64,000 nt of DNA from NCBI RefSeq assembly GCF_001816145.1, contig NZ_MDZB01000062.1, positions 26,656 to 90,655 on the forward strand, in the 5' to 3' direction. Every line of letters begins with the position of its first letter. Position 1 is the first letter of the stretch. The notes below the pieces were generated by a model. That model was not told the DNA's origin. It searched no databases and saw only the letters and a list, made by a program, of their open reading frames with translations. A program made the position numbers and the translations under genes. Positions 8,532-16,935 of the stretch are shown piece after piece. The DNA is from Hymenobacter lapidarius (GTDB taxonomy: Bacteria > Bacteroidota > Bacteroidia > Cytophagales > Hymenobacteraceae).

Positions 8532-11171
8532 CTATTCGATAGCTACGTTGGTTTCGTATTTGTCGAGCTTGGCCAGCACTGCCGCAATATTCTCGGTAAA
8601 GAGCGTGATGACGGCACCTTCCGGGGCGGTTTCGAGCACGTAGTCGATGGCGTCCATTTCCTTTTCGATGTAGGTAATGGGCAAATCCGGCTTGTCGAGG
8701 CGCAGGCCGCGCTCCATCAGGGCTTTGATTTCCTCGGCGGTTTTGCCGCGCAGGTCGCGGTCCTGCCGCAGCACTACTTCATCAAATATTCGCCCGGCAA
8801 TGCGGGAGAAGCCCAACGTGTCCTCGTCGCGGCGGTCGCCCAGGCCCGATACCACCCCTATTTTACGGGTGGCTGGCGTGGCGTCCATAAATGCCCCGAA
8901 TTTCAGAATACCGGCCGTGTTGTGGGCATAGTCCACGATGACTTCGTATTTCGGAAACTTGTACACATTCATGCGGCCCGGCGTTTTTGCCCCTGACGGT
9001 ACAAACGTGCGGAAGGCCGTCTTGATGTCGTCGCGGTCGAAACCGGCCAAGTAACCGGCCAGCGCCGCTGCCAGGCTGTTCTCAATGTTAAAGCCAGCCC
9101 GGCCACCAAACGTGATGGGAAATTCGGCCGCCCGGTCGATGCGCAGCTTGTAGCTGTTCTTGTAGATGGTGATGTAGCCCTCCTCGTACACGGCGGCCAC
9201 GCCGCCGGCCTCCACGTGCTCGATGATGCGCGGGTTGTTCTCGTCCATGCTAAAGAGCGCCACGCGGCAGTCCACGGTGCGGGCCATGGCGTAAACCAGG
9301 TCGTCGTCGGCGTTGAGCACGGCCCAGCCATTTTTGCGCACCGTGCGCGGCAGCACGCCTTTCACGGCCGCCATTTCTTCCACGGTGTTGATGTCGCGCA
9401 TGCCCAGGTGGTCGGCCGCCACGTTGGTTACCACCGCAATATCGCAGTTATGGAAGCCCAGACCAGAGCGCAGCATGCCGCCGCGCGCGGTTTCGAGCAC
9501 AGCAAAATTCACAGTGGGGTCCTTGAGCACGAACTCGGCGCTTTGGCCGCCGGTGCAGTCGCCGGTTTGCAGCTGCACGCCCTGAATGTAGATGCCGTCG
9601 GTGGTCGTGAAGCCTACTTTGTAGCCCTTGCTGGCCACCAGGTGCGCAATGAGGCGCGTGGTGGTGGTTTTGCCGTTGGTACCGGTGATGGCTATAATGG
9701 GAATGCGGGCGGGCTTGCCGGGAGGAAACAGCATGTCGACCACCGGCGCGGCCACGTTGCGCGGCAGGCCTTCAGCGGGCGCAATGTGCATGCGGAAACC
9801 CGGCGCGGCGTTCACCTCAATCACGGCGCCGCGGCTCTCGTTGAGGGGCACGGCAATGTCCGTGGCCATCAGGTCGATGCCACAGATGTCGAGGCCCACA
9901 ATGCCGGCCACCCGCTCAGCCAGCAGCACGTTGTAAGGGTGCATCAGGTCGGTTACGTCGGTAGCGGTACCGCCGGTGCTGATGTTGGCCGTGCTTTTCA
10001 AGTACAGCGTTTCGTCGGCGGGCAGCACCGATTCCAGCGTGAGCTCCTTGCTGGTCAGAATGTCCAGCGTGTGCTTGTCGGCTTTGATGGCGGTCAGCAC
10101 TTTTTCGTGGCCCACCCCGCGCCGCGGGTCCTTGTTTACCGCGTCAATCAGCTGCTGAATGGTGCTGCTGCCGTCGCCGGTCACGGCGGCCGGGGTGCGT
10201 TTGGCGGCGGCAATCAGCTTGCCGTTCACCACCAGCAGCCGGAAGTCAAACCCTTCAATAAACTGCTCCACAATCACGGCCCGCGAGTAGACCTGCGCGG
10301 CTTTCAGGCCCTCGGCCGCATCATTCCAGTTCGTGATGTGGATGGTGGCGCCCTTGCCGTGGTTGCCGTTGAGCGGCTTGGTCACGATAGGGAAGCCCAA
10401 CTCGTCGATGGCGTCGCGTAGGCCGTCCTCCGAGTACACGGTGGTGCCGCGCGGCACGGGCACGCCCGCGTCCTTGAGCATGTCCTTGGTGCGGTTTTTA
10501 TTGCCGGCCACTTCCACGCCGGCGTGCGACGTGTAACTGGTAGTGGTGGCCCAAATGCGTTTCTGGTTGACGCCGTAGCCCAGCTGGATAATGTTGCTGT
10601 GTTTGAGGGCGATGTAGGGAATGTTGCGCGAAGCCGCTTCTGCCACAATGCTGTAGGTGCTGGGGCCAATGAATTCATCCTCGCGGATTTCGTGCAGCTC
10701 ATCAATGATGGGCTTAAGGTCAACTTTCTCCCCTTTGTAGCAAGTTTCTACAATTTCCACGGCCGTTTCAATGGCCCGGCGCCCGGCCCGTTCCTCCTGG
10801 TACGTAAACACCACGTAGTCTACCCCTTCTTCCTGGGCAGGATACGACTTGCCCCAGTACACGGGCATGCCGGCCAGGCGCTGCAGCTCCAGGGCAATGT
10901 GGTAAATGACGTGGCCCAGCGGCTCGCCGTCGTTCAGTTGGTCCAAATCAAGCGGGGGGCGCTTGGCCGACTGCTTGCCGCCGCTCATGCCGTTGGGCTG
11001 CGGCTGCCCGATGTTGGGAAACAGCTGCATCAGCCGCCCGCCCAGCTCCGGCACCGTATTCGACCATTTCCCCGCAAACTCCTCCAAATCAACTTTAGCA
11101 ACAATGAGCTTGGTGTGCTTCACAGACCAATAGCTGGGGCCGCGCATGGTGCGCAGGTCAATAATCTTCAT
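8532..11171 (-). CDS. cphA: cyanophycin synthetase
   Basis: CphA polymerises Asp and Arg into the storage polymer cyanophycin with two ATP-using sites. The 879 residues follow the CphA1 plan: an N-terminal domain to about 210, an ATP-grasp domain at about 215-470 (MLKDAGVPVPRGTTVY, FPIVTKPLNGNHGKGATIHI, GIDLMATD, VIEVNAAPGFRMH), then a Mur-ligase-like domain with P-loop GTNGKTTTTR near residue 495 and later DYAHNTAG. Length matches known CphA (about 870-900). No cyanophycinase (cphB) gene is in the window. ATG at 11171; the mRNA ends at the hairpin at 8458-8518. Confidence 0.95.
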   Translation of the reverse strand: MKIIDLRTMRGPSYWSVKHTKLIVAKVDLEEFAGKWSNTVPELGGRLMQLFPNIGQPQPNGMSGGKQSAKRPPLDLDQLNDGEPLGHVIYHIALELQRLAGMPVYWGKSYPAQEEGVDYVVFTYQEERAGRRAIETAVEIVETCYKGEKVDLKPIIDELHEIREDEFIGPSTYSIVAEAASRNIPYIALKHSNIIQLGYGVNQKRIWATTTSYTSHAGVEVAGNKNRTKDMLKDAGVPVPRGTTVYSEDGLRDAIDELGFPIVTKPLNGNHGKGATIHITNWNDAAEGLKAAQVYSRAVIVEQFIEGFDFRLLVVNGKLIAAAKRTPAAVTGDGSSTIQQLIDAVNKDPRRGVGHEKVLTAIKADKHTLDILTSKELTLESVLPADETLYLKSTANISTGGTATDVTDLMHPYNVLLAERVAGIVGLDICGIDLMATDIAVPLNESRGAVIEVNAAPGFRMHIAPAEGLPRNVAAPVVDMLFPPGKPARIPIIAITGTNGKTTTTRLIAHLVASKGYKVGFTTTDGIYIQGVQLQTGDCTGGQSAEFVLKDPTVNFAVLETARGGMLRSGLGFHNCDIAVVTNVAADHLGMRDINTVEEMAAVKGVLPRTVRKNGWAVLNADDDLVYAMARTVDCRVALFSMDENNPRIIEHVEAGGVAAVYEEGYITIYKNSYKLRIDRAAEFPITFGGRAGFNIENSLAAALAGYLAGFDRDDIKTAFRTFVPSGAKTPGRMNVYKFPKYEVIVDYAHNTAGILKFGAFMDATPATRKIGVVSGLGDRRDEDTLGFSRIAGRIFDEVVLRQDRDLRGKTAEEIKALMERGLRLDKPDLPITYIEKEMDAIDYVLETAPEGAVITLFTENIAAVLAKLDKYETNVAIE

Positions 11172-11273
11172 ATTTTAAAAACAGGCTTTTGGAATCCCCT
11201 ACGTAGGAAACGTTGCCTTGGCTGCTCAATTTAGGCATAAGGCCGGTAAAACCCGCGAATCATTGCTTGAGCT

Positions 11274-11320
11274 TAAAAAAAAGCCCCGTTTACCAATTGG
11301 CAAACGGGGCTTTTTTAAAA
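11274..11320. terminator. terminator downstream of tRNA-Cys
   Basis: Stem GCCCCGTTT (11283-11291) with AAACGGGGC (11302-11310), flanked by A-runs on the left and T-runs on the right, so it can act both ways. On the minus strand it lies 18 nt past the tRNA-Cys 3' end and before cphA. Confidence 0.8.
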
Positions 11321-11328
11321 AAAAACAG

Positions 11329-11399
11329 AGGTGACGGGCGGATTCGAACCGCCGTAGGAGGTTTTGCAGACCTCTACCTAGCCACTCGGTCACGTCACC
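11329..11399 (-). tRNA. tRNA-Cys (anticodon GCA)
   Basis: Read on the minus strand the 71-nt sequence folds as a cloverleaf: acceptor GGTGACG with CGTCACC (7 bp), D-stem ACC/GGT, anticodon stem GAGGT/ACCTC around the loop CTGCAAA (anticodon GCA), and T-arm GGCGG-TTCGAAT-CCGCC. The discriminator base is U, as expected for tRNA-Cys. CCA is not encoded. A well-spaced promoter lies upstream at 11421-11451 and a terminator downstream. Confidence 0.97.
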
Positions 11400-11420
11400 A
11401 ATAGTGGTCTTTTGGGAGCG

Positions 11421-11451
11421 CAAAGGTAAGCAGCCGGTTCGGGGTAGGCAA
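11421..11451 (-). promoter_or_regulatory. Bacteroidota-type promoter of tRNA-Cys
   Basis: On the minus strand TTG (11451-11449), 20 nt, then TACCTTTG (11428-11421), a full match to the TTG-N19-21-TAnnTTTG consensus. Transcription would begin roughly 15-18 nt before the tRNA 5' end at 11399. Confidence 0.7.
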
Positions 11452-11462
11452 GGCAAAGGCAC

Positions 11463-11492
11463 AAAAAAAGCCCCGGCGTTGCGGCCGGGGCT
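11463..11492 (-). terminator. rpsA terminator
   Basis: Stem AGCCCCGGC (11469-11477) with GCCGGGGCT (11484-11492). On the minus strand it is followed by a T7 run (the A-run at 11463-11469), 23 nt after the rpsA stop codon. Confidence 0.85.
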
Positions 11493-11514
11493 CTTTTCTA
11501 CTCACAACCAAGCA

Positions 11515-13815
11515 CTAGGCTTTGGTTTCGTCGTCCTTTTTGTCGGCGTCGTCGCCAGCAACTAGGCCTTTGGCTTTGTCAACTAGGTCACCGGCTACTT
11601 CCGAAGCTTTGGTGAAAGCTTCCGAGTGGGTCACGGCATCCACAGCGTCCGAGGCAGCGTGCTTCACTTTGTCGAAGGTCTCGCTGTGCGAAACGGCTTC
11701 GGCAGCGTCAGCGGCTACTTCTTTCACTTTATCGAAAGCAGCAGCAGCGGCACCGGCGATACCAGCGAGCAAGCCACCTTCGGCCTCAGCAGCGGGAGCG
11801 TCAGCCTTAGCAACTTTCTCCTTAGAAACCTTGGCAGCAGGGGCGTCAGCGGCGGGAGCCGTGCCTTCGATGGTAGCAGCAGCCTTGGCAGCAGCTTTAG
11901 GCGTGGCAGCACCGTCCTCCAGCGCCTGGGCGTTGTCGGGGCCAGCAGCCGGAACATCGGCGGGCTTGGTAGCGGCAGCAGCTTTCAACTTCTGCTCACC
12001 AGCCTTGCGCTCGTTGCCCATCATCTGGTCGCGCAGGGCGCTCAGGGCGTCGAGGTCGCCCAAAGTCGACTTCTCTTCGGTCTTCTTCAGGTCGCTGATT
12101 TTGCCTTCGCCCTGGGGCTCGCCCGCTTTGGTGTTGGTCTTCTTCTTGAACTTGGCGTTGCGGCTGTCGTCCTCAGCAGCGGCTTCTTTGTTGAAGATGG
12201 CCGTGTGCGAGAGTACAATGCGACGGTCGTCCTTCGAGAATTCCGTTACGCGGAAGTCCAGCGCTTCGCCGTTTTCGGCGTTGCTGCCGTCCTCTTTCAC
12301 CAACGACTTGGGGTAAGCGAAGCCCTCGATGCCGTAAGGCAACTCGAGAACAGCGCCACGCTCCGACTTCTCGGTGATGGTAGCACGGTGGACCGAGCCG
12401 GGAGTGAACACCGACTGGAACGTATCCCAGGGGTTTTCTTCCAGCTGCTTGTGGCCCAGGGCCAGGCGACGGGCGCCCAGGTCCAGCTCCAATACTACTA
12501 CGTCCAGCTTATCGCCCACCTTCACCATTTCCGATGGGTGCTTGATTTTCTTGGTCCACGACAGGTCCGAAACGTGCACGAGGCCGTCCACACCCTCTTC
12601 CAGCTCAACGAACAGGCCGAAGTTGGTCAGGTTGCGCACGAGGCCGCTATGCTTGCTGCCCACGGCGTACTTGTCGCCGAAGTCGCCACGCGTCCAGGGG
12701 TCTTCGGTCAATTGTTTGATGCCGAGGCTCATTTTGCGGTCTTCGCGGTCAAGCGTCAGAATCTGCGCTTCCACCACGTCGCCCTGCTTGATGAAGTCCT
12801 GCGGGTTGCGCAGGTGCTGGCTCCAGCTCATCTCCGAAACGTGGATGAGGCCTTCTACGCCCGGTACCACTTCCATGAAAGCGCCGTAGTCGGCCACGTT
12901 CACGATGCGGCCCGATACTTTGGAGCCCGGCTGCAGGTCGGCCGGCAGCGAATCCCACGGGTGGGGAGTCAGCTGCTTCAGGCCCAGCGAAATACGCTTC
13001 TTGGCCTCGTCGAAGTCCAGAACCACGATGTTCAGCTTCTGGTCCAACTGGAGTACTTCGCTCGGGTGAGCGATGCGGCCCCACGAAATGTCCGTGATGT
13101 GCAGCAGACCGTCGACACCGCCGAGGTCGATGAACACGCCGAAGTTGGTCATGTTCTTGATGTTGCCTTCCAAAATCTGGCCTTTCTCCAGGTTGTTCAG
13201 GATAGCCTCACGCTGCTTCTCGAGGTCTTTCTCGATGAGTACTTTGTGCGAAACCACGACGTTGTCGAAAGCGGAGTTGATTTTCACCACTTTTACTTCC
13301 ATGCGACGGCCCACATAAATGTCGAAGTCACGGATGGGCTTTACGTCAATTTGCGAGCCCGGCAGGAAGGCTTCCACGCCGTCGAGCTCCATGATGAGGC
13401 CGCCTTTGGTGCGACGCTTCACCACACCTTCGAGGATGGTATCCAACTCGAGGGCATCGTAAATAGCCTTCCAGGCTTGCTTGATTTTAGCTTTCTTGCG
13501 GCTCAGGATGAGCTGGCCGTTGGCATCTTCCTGGTCTTCGATGAACACCTCCACCTCGTCGCCGATTTTCAAATCGGGCAGGTCGCGGAATTCAGTAATC
13601 GACACCAGACCATCGGATTTGAAGCCGATGTTCAGGATTACGTCGCGGTCGGTGATGCCAACCACGGTGCCCTTCACTACTTCTTCTTCCTGGACAGTCG
13701 TCAGCGTGTCGCCGTACATCTGCTCCATCTCGGCGCGCTGGTCGGCCGAGTAGTTACCGCCGAAGCCGGTAGCTCCTACGTTGTCCCAATCAAAATCGTC
13801 ATTCAAATCTGCCAT
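11515..13815 (-). CDS. rpsA: 30S ribosomal protein S1 with long Ala-rich repeat tail
   Basis: S1 binds mRNA and helps deliver it to the 30S subunit. Six S1 (OB-fold) repeats fill roughly residues 45-540; repeats 3-5 carry the usual NFGVFIDLGGVDGLLHI, DYGAFMEVVPGVEGLIHVSE and NFGLFVELEEGVDGLVHVSD cores. The protein is 766 residues against 557 in E. coli. The excess is a tail from about 545: a Lys/Glu-rich linker, an Ala/Pro/Lys-rich part, and from about 690 three related 20-residue units beginning FDKVKEVAADAAEAV, FDKVKHAASDAVDAV and FTKASEVAGDLVDKA, which look like LEA-type amphipathic helices. The tail is in frame with no break. Confidence 0.95.
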   Translation of the reverse strand: MADLNDDFDWDNVGATGFGGNYSADQRAEMEQMYGDTLTTVQEEEVVKGTVVGITDRDVILNIGFKSDGLVSITEFRDLPDLKIGDEVEVFIEDQEDANGQLILSRKKAKIKQAWKAIYDALELDTILEGVVKRRTKGGLIMELDGVEAFLPGSQIDVKPIRDFDIYVGRRMEVKVVKINSAFDNVVVSHKVLIEKDLEKQREAILNNLEKGQILEGNIKNMTNFGVFIDLGGVDGLLHITDISWGRIAHPSEVLQLDQKLNIVVLDFDEAKKRISLGLKQLTPHPWDSLPADLQPGSKVSGRIVNVADYGAFMEVVPGVEGLIHVSEMSWSQHLRNPQDFIKQGDVVEAQILTLDREDRKMSLGIKQLTEDPWTRGDFGDKYAVGSKHSGLVRNLTNFGLFVELEEGVDGLVHVSDLSWTKKIKHPSEMVKVGDKLDVVVLELDLGARRLALGHKQLEENPWDTFQSVFTPGSVHRATITEKSERGAVLELPYGIEGFAYPKSLVKEDGSNAENGEALDFRVTEFSKDDRRIVLSHTAIFNKEAAAEDDSRNAKFKKKTNTKAGEPQGEGKISDLKKTEEKSTLGDLDALSALRDQMMGNERKAGEQKLKAAAATKPADVPAAGPDNAQALEDGAATPKAAAKAAATIEGTAPAADAPAAKVSKEKVAKADAPAAEAEGGLLAGIAGAAAAAFDKVKEVAADAAEAVSHSETFDKVKHAASDAVDAVTHSEAFTKASEVAGDLVDKAKGLVAGDDADKKDDETKA

Positions 13816-14199
13816 AAATAGCTGTTGGGCACCGCTTGGATAAACGTAGCGGCCGATGCCCGGGCCCTTACGCGGTTCTTATTGAACACCTTGCCGTTGT
13901 GCAGCAAAGCCCGCCACCCTGGCAGGGCCGCAAAGGTACGGGGTTTGGGGCGGTTTTGCTAACGGCCCAATCGTTAACTCTTGCCGCCCATCCAGCCAGC
14001 TTCATCCGACCAAAATGCTCCCGCAGTTGGGCGCTAGCGGACCGTGCGGAATCCTTTACTGCGGAAGGGATTGGCTTCTTCTCCCAAAGGGGCCTTCCCG
14101 CTGGTGCCGCACGCCACAATCTTGACTGCGCCCTAGACAACTTCCCTCACCCTCATGCAGTAAAGCGAAGGAGTTAATTCACAAAGAACTCCTTTTCTC
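13816..14199. other. 384-nt intergenic region between divergent rpsA and hydrolase genes
   Basis: No convincing gene in either strand. A TACCTTTG box (minus strand, 13938-13931) is a candidate rpsA -7 element, about 115 nt upstream of the rpsA ATG, but the nearest TTG is 29 nt away rather than about 20. At 14168-14175 and 14187-14194 an 8-bp inverted repeat (AAGGAGTT/AACTCCTT) sits just before the hydrolase start codon and could be an operator or an RNA hairpin over the ribosome-binding region. Confidence 0.4.
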
Positions 14200-15036
14200 A
14201 TGGCCTACATCAAAGCTGGCAACGACACGGCCGGGCATCCGGTGCAAATTTTCTACGAAGACTGGGGGCAGGGCAACCCGGTGGTGCTCATTCACGGCTG
14301 GCCGCTCGACCATACCATGTGGGAGCACCAAGCCATTGGGCTGGCCAAAGGCGGCTTGCGCGTCATTGCTTATGACCGGCGCGGTTTCGGCCGCTCCTCG
14401 CGCCCCTGGACGGGCTACGACTACGACACCTTGGCCGCCGACCTCAACGCCCTGCTCGAAGAGCTTGACCTGAACAACGTGACGCTGGTGGGCTTCTCGA
14501 TGGGCGGCGGCGAAATAGCCCGCTACCTCGGCACCTACGGCGACGCCCGCATTGCCCGCGTGGCATTTGTGAGCGCCGTGACTCCCTTCATGCTCAAGAC
14601 CGACAACAACCCCGAGGGCGTGCCGCAATCGGTATTCGACCAAATGGCCGACGGCATGAAGAAAGACCGGTTCGATTTCCTGCAAACCTTCGCCAAGAGC
14701 TTCTACGGCGTGGGCATGATAAGCCACCCCGTGAGCCAGGCCGTGCTGGACTGGAACTTCACGGTGACTTCACTGGCCGCGCCGAATGCCACCCGCGACT
14801 GCGCCACGGCCTTTGCCAGCACCGACTTCCGCGCCGACTTGCAGGGCATCAAGGTGCCCACGCTGGTTATTCACGGCGATGCCGACGCAACGGTGCCCTT
14901 TGAGGCCAGCGGTGAGCGCACGGCCAAGATGATTCCGGGCGCAGAACTGAAGGTGTATAAGGGTTCGCCGCACGGTTTGTTCTTCACTGACAAAGACCAG
15001 TTGACAACGGATTTGCTGGCTTTTGTGGGAAGGTAA
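14200..15036 (+). CDS. alpha/beta hydrolase (non-heme chloroperoxidase-like)
   Basis: 278-residue alpha/beta-fold hydrolase. The oxyanion segment is VVLIHGWPLDHTMWE, the nucleophile elbow is GFSMGG (Ser near residue 99), the acid is in HGDADATVPF and the catalytic His in GSPHGLFFT. Close relatives are called cofactor-free chloroperoxidases because they can perhydrolyse acetate in vitro; the natural substrate is usually an ester or lactone and is unknown here. Monocistronic, ending before a perfect palindromic terminator. An 8-bp inverted repeat lies right before the ATG. Confidence 0.88.
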   Translation: MAYIKAGNDTAGHPVQIFYEDWGQGNPVVLIHGWPLDHTMWEHQAIGLAKGGLRVIAYDRRGFGRSSRPWTGYDYDTLAADLNALLEELDLNNVTLVGFSMGGGEIARYLGTYGDARIARVAFVSAVTPFMLKTDNNPEGVPQSVFDQMADGMKKDRFDFLQTFAKSFYGVGMISHPVSQAVLDWNFTVTSLAAPNATRDCATAFASTDFRADLQGIKVPTLVIHGDADATVPFEASGERTAKMIPGAELKVYKGSPHGLFFTDKDQLTTDLLAFVGR

Positions 15037-15077
15037 CAATAGCCGTTATGCAACTGTCATGCTCATCTGACGTTCTT

Positions 15078-15127
15078 GCTACAACAAAAAGCCCCAACGC
15101 AGCTGCGTTGGGGCTTTTTGTTGTAGC
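15078..15127. terminator. bidirectional terminator, perfect 50-nt palindrome
   Basis: Uninterrupted palindrome with 25-nt arms meeting at AG|CT (15102/15103). It contains AAAAAGCCCC on one side and GGGGCTTTTT on the other, between the convergent hydrolase and desaturase genes. Confidence 0.85.
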
Positions 15128-15137
15128 TTCTGGCTCT

Positions 15138-16205
15138 TTAAGCGGCACGGCCCATCTGGCGCAGAAAGCCGACGTGGGAGGCAATGGCCGAGCGGGTGCG
15201 GGCGTAGTTGTTATACTTCACATCGAACTCATCGCACACCTGCTGCACAATCTTGCTGATGGCGGGGTAGTGTACGTGCGAGATTTTGGGGAACAGGTGG
15301 TGCTCAATCTGAAAATTGAGCCCACCTACCAACCAGCTGATTACCTTGTTGTCGGTAGCAAAGTTGGCGGTGGTGCGCACCTGGTGGATGGCCCACTCGT
15401 CTTCCAGCTTGCCAGTCATTTCGTGAGGAATGGGGAAAGCGGCGTCCTCCACGGTGTGGGCCAGCTGGAACACCATGCTCAGCACCAAGCCGGCAATGGA
15501 CGTGCTCAGCAGGAAACCGGCGAGCCACGGCAGGAAACCAACCATGTAGATGGGCAGGGCAATGTACAGCACCATGTTCAGGGCCTTGAAGCCCCAGAAG
15601 CTCACGTGTTCGCCGGTGTTCATGGGCTTCAGGCCGATGGCGCCGATTTGACGGGTGAAGTACTTCTGATAGTCCATGGCAAACACCCAGGACAGGTAGA
15701 GCAGGCAATACAATACCCAGAAATAGACGTGCTGGTAGCGGTGCAGGGCGTGCTTGGGCTGCTCGGGCGTCATGCGCATCCAAGGGCGGATGTCGATGTC
15801 GTCGTCGTGGCCTGCGATGTTGGTGTAGGTGTGGTGGATAAGGTTGTGCTTGGAGTTCCACATGTAGGGGCTGCCGCCGAGCACGCCCAAGGTGTAGGCA
15901 GCCAGCTTGTTCACCCAGGAATAGCGCGAGAAGCTGCCGTGGGCACCGTCGTGCATCACGTTGAAGCCGATGGCGGCGATAACGCAGCCGGCAAGGACGC
16001 ATTCGAGCAGGGCCCAGGCGGTGGGCGGGGTGAAGAACACCAGATGCACGTACAGGCCAATCAGGGCACTCACCAGCAGCACAGCTTTGACAATCAGACT
16101 GGTATCACCCGTCATGCGTCGGCCCGACTCCTCAAAATATTGGTTGATGCGAGTTTTAAGCTCGGTATGAAAGGAGCGAGTAGCTGCGAATTTGGGTAAG
16201 GCCAT
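15138..16205 (-). CDS. membrane fatty acid desaturase (acyl-lipid/acyl-CoA type)
   Basis: 355-residue di-iron membrane desaturase. The three histidine boxes are HDGAH (85-89), HNLIHH (120-125) and QIEHHLFP (near 300-304); the Q/N-x-x-HH form of the third box is that of front-end (delta-5/6, linoleoyl-CoA desaturase-like) enzymes, here without a cytochrome b5 domain. Four hydrophobic TM stretches are visible (about 40-58, 66-84, 175-195, 200-225). Likely role: adjusting membrane lipid unsaturation. The regiospecificity cannot be told from sequence. Confidence 0.9.
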   Translation of the reverse strand: MALPKFAATRSFHTELKTRINQYFEESGRRMTGDTSLIVKAVLLVSALIGLYVHLVFFTPPTAWALLECVLAGCVIAAIGFNVMHDGAHGSFSRYSWVNKLAAYTLGVLGGSPYMWNSKHNLIHHTYTNIAGHDDDIDIRPWMRMTPEQPKHALHRYQHVYFWVLYCLLYLSWVFAMDYQKYFTRQIGAIGLKPMNTGEHVSFWGFKALNMVLYIALPIYMVGFLPWLAGFLLSTSIAGLVLSMVFQLAHTVEDAAFPIPHEMTGKLEDEWAIHQVRTTANFATDNKVISWLVGGLNFQIEHHLFPKISHVHYPAISKIVQQVCDEFDVKYNNYARTRSAIASHVGFLRQMGRAA

Positions 16206-16230
16206 GGGCGGGATTTTTGAAAGTGGGCTG

Positions 16231-16264
16231 CAAAGTTACCCCGCTCCAACCCCTCATGGTCCAA
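16231..16264 (-). promoter_or_regulatory. candidate promoter of the desaturase gene
   Basis: Minus-strand TAACTTTG (16238-16231) matches TAnnTTTG, with TTG at 16264-16262, spacing 23 nt (slightly long). It lies 26 nt before the desaturase ATG. Confidence 0.4.
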
Positions 16265-16265
16265 C

Positions 16266-16760
16266 TTAGTTTAAATACGCGTGCCAGTTCTGGTCGATGG
16301 TGCCGGCCGAGAGCTTTAGGAATCCGGCCAGCGTGGGTTTCTTCGGCGGCTGCCGGATGGTGAGGCCGGCCTCGTTGGGCGTGTGGTGGCCCTTGGCGTG
16401 GTTGCAGCGGGCGCAGGCAGTGAGCAGGTTAGTCCAGCTCGACTCGCCGCCGCGGGAGCGCGGCACGACGTGGTCGAGGGTCAGGTTTTTGGTTGAACCG
16501 CAGTACTGGCACTCGAAATGGTCGCGCTTGAAAATATTGTGGCGGCTCAGGGCAATGCCCTTGTAGGGCACGCGCACGTAACGCTGCAGCCGGATGATGC
16601 TTGGCTTGGGGTAGGCGTGGGAAATGGTGCGCAACACGCCGTGCTCCGATTTGGCTACCATTTCCGCTTTATCGAGAAAAAGGAGTACAAACGCCTTTTG
16701 CACGCTACACAGGGTGATGGCGGTATAGTCGCCATTCAGCACTAATACTTTTTGGTCCAT
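16266..16760 (-). CDS. HNH endonuclease family protein
   Basis: 164-residue protein with an N-terminal domain (MDQKVLVLNGDYTAITLCSV) and a C-terminal HNH nuclease: CQYCG, then LTLDHVVPRSRGGESSWTNL and CARCNHAKG. The two CxxC pairs hold a structural zinc; DH..N..H form the metal-dependent nuclease site. This compact form is common as a housekeeping gene in Bacteroidota and is not clearly linked to a phage or intron. Target unknown. ATG at 16760. Confidence 0.88.
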   Translation of the reverse strand: MDQKVLVLNGDYTAITLCSVQKAFVLLFLDKAEMVAKSEHGVLRTISHAYPKPSIIRLQRYVRVPYKGIALSRHNIFKRDHFECQYCGSTKNLTLDHVVPRSRGGESSWTNLLTACARCNHAKGHHTPNEAGLTIRQPPKKPTLAGFLKLSAGTIDQNWHAYLN

Positions 16761-16867
16761 ACACGCTTGGGACTCGGATAACCCGCCGAAATCTAGCAGT
16801 TTCCGAGCGTATAAACAAGCGCTGTGGGGTTAAGTTCAGCGGTTGGGTTGAATGATGCACGCCCGTT

Positions 16868-16932
16868 TGTAGCACATGCTTTAGCTTGTGCCGGAACCGC
16901 GCAACAACGCACAAGCTAAAGCTTATGCTACA
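16868..16932. repeat. palindromic repeat (GCTTTAGCTTGTGC type)
   Basis: Two 24-nt arms, 16868-16891 and 16909-16932, are reverse complements except for two positions; the core is GCTTTAGCTTGTGC. The 17-nt spacer contains CGCGCAAC. No T-run follows, so it looks more like a dispersed REP-type element than a terminator. It lies 3 nt past the stop of the NlpC/P60 gene. Confidence 0.6.
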
Positions 16933-16935
16933 AGT

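Noticed and set aside
9216..10421. 401-codon plus-strand frame opposite cphA
   Set aside because: Shadow frame; CphA on the minus strand is unambiguous.
11626..13821. 731-codon open frame on the plus strand opposite rpsA
   Set aside because: Antisense shadow of a strongly coding gene in GC-rich DNA; His/Val/Gln-rich composition and no domain.
13931..13970. Full rpsA promoter
   Set aside because: TACCTTTG is present, but the nearest TTG is 29 nt away instead of about 20; kept only as a note.
16266..16760. HNH gene as homing endonuclease or phage remnant
   Set aside because: No intron, phage or defence genes nearby; the compact form is common as a single chromosomal gene.
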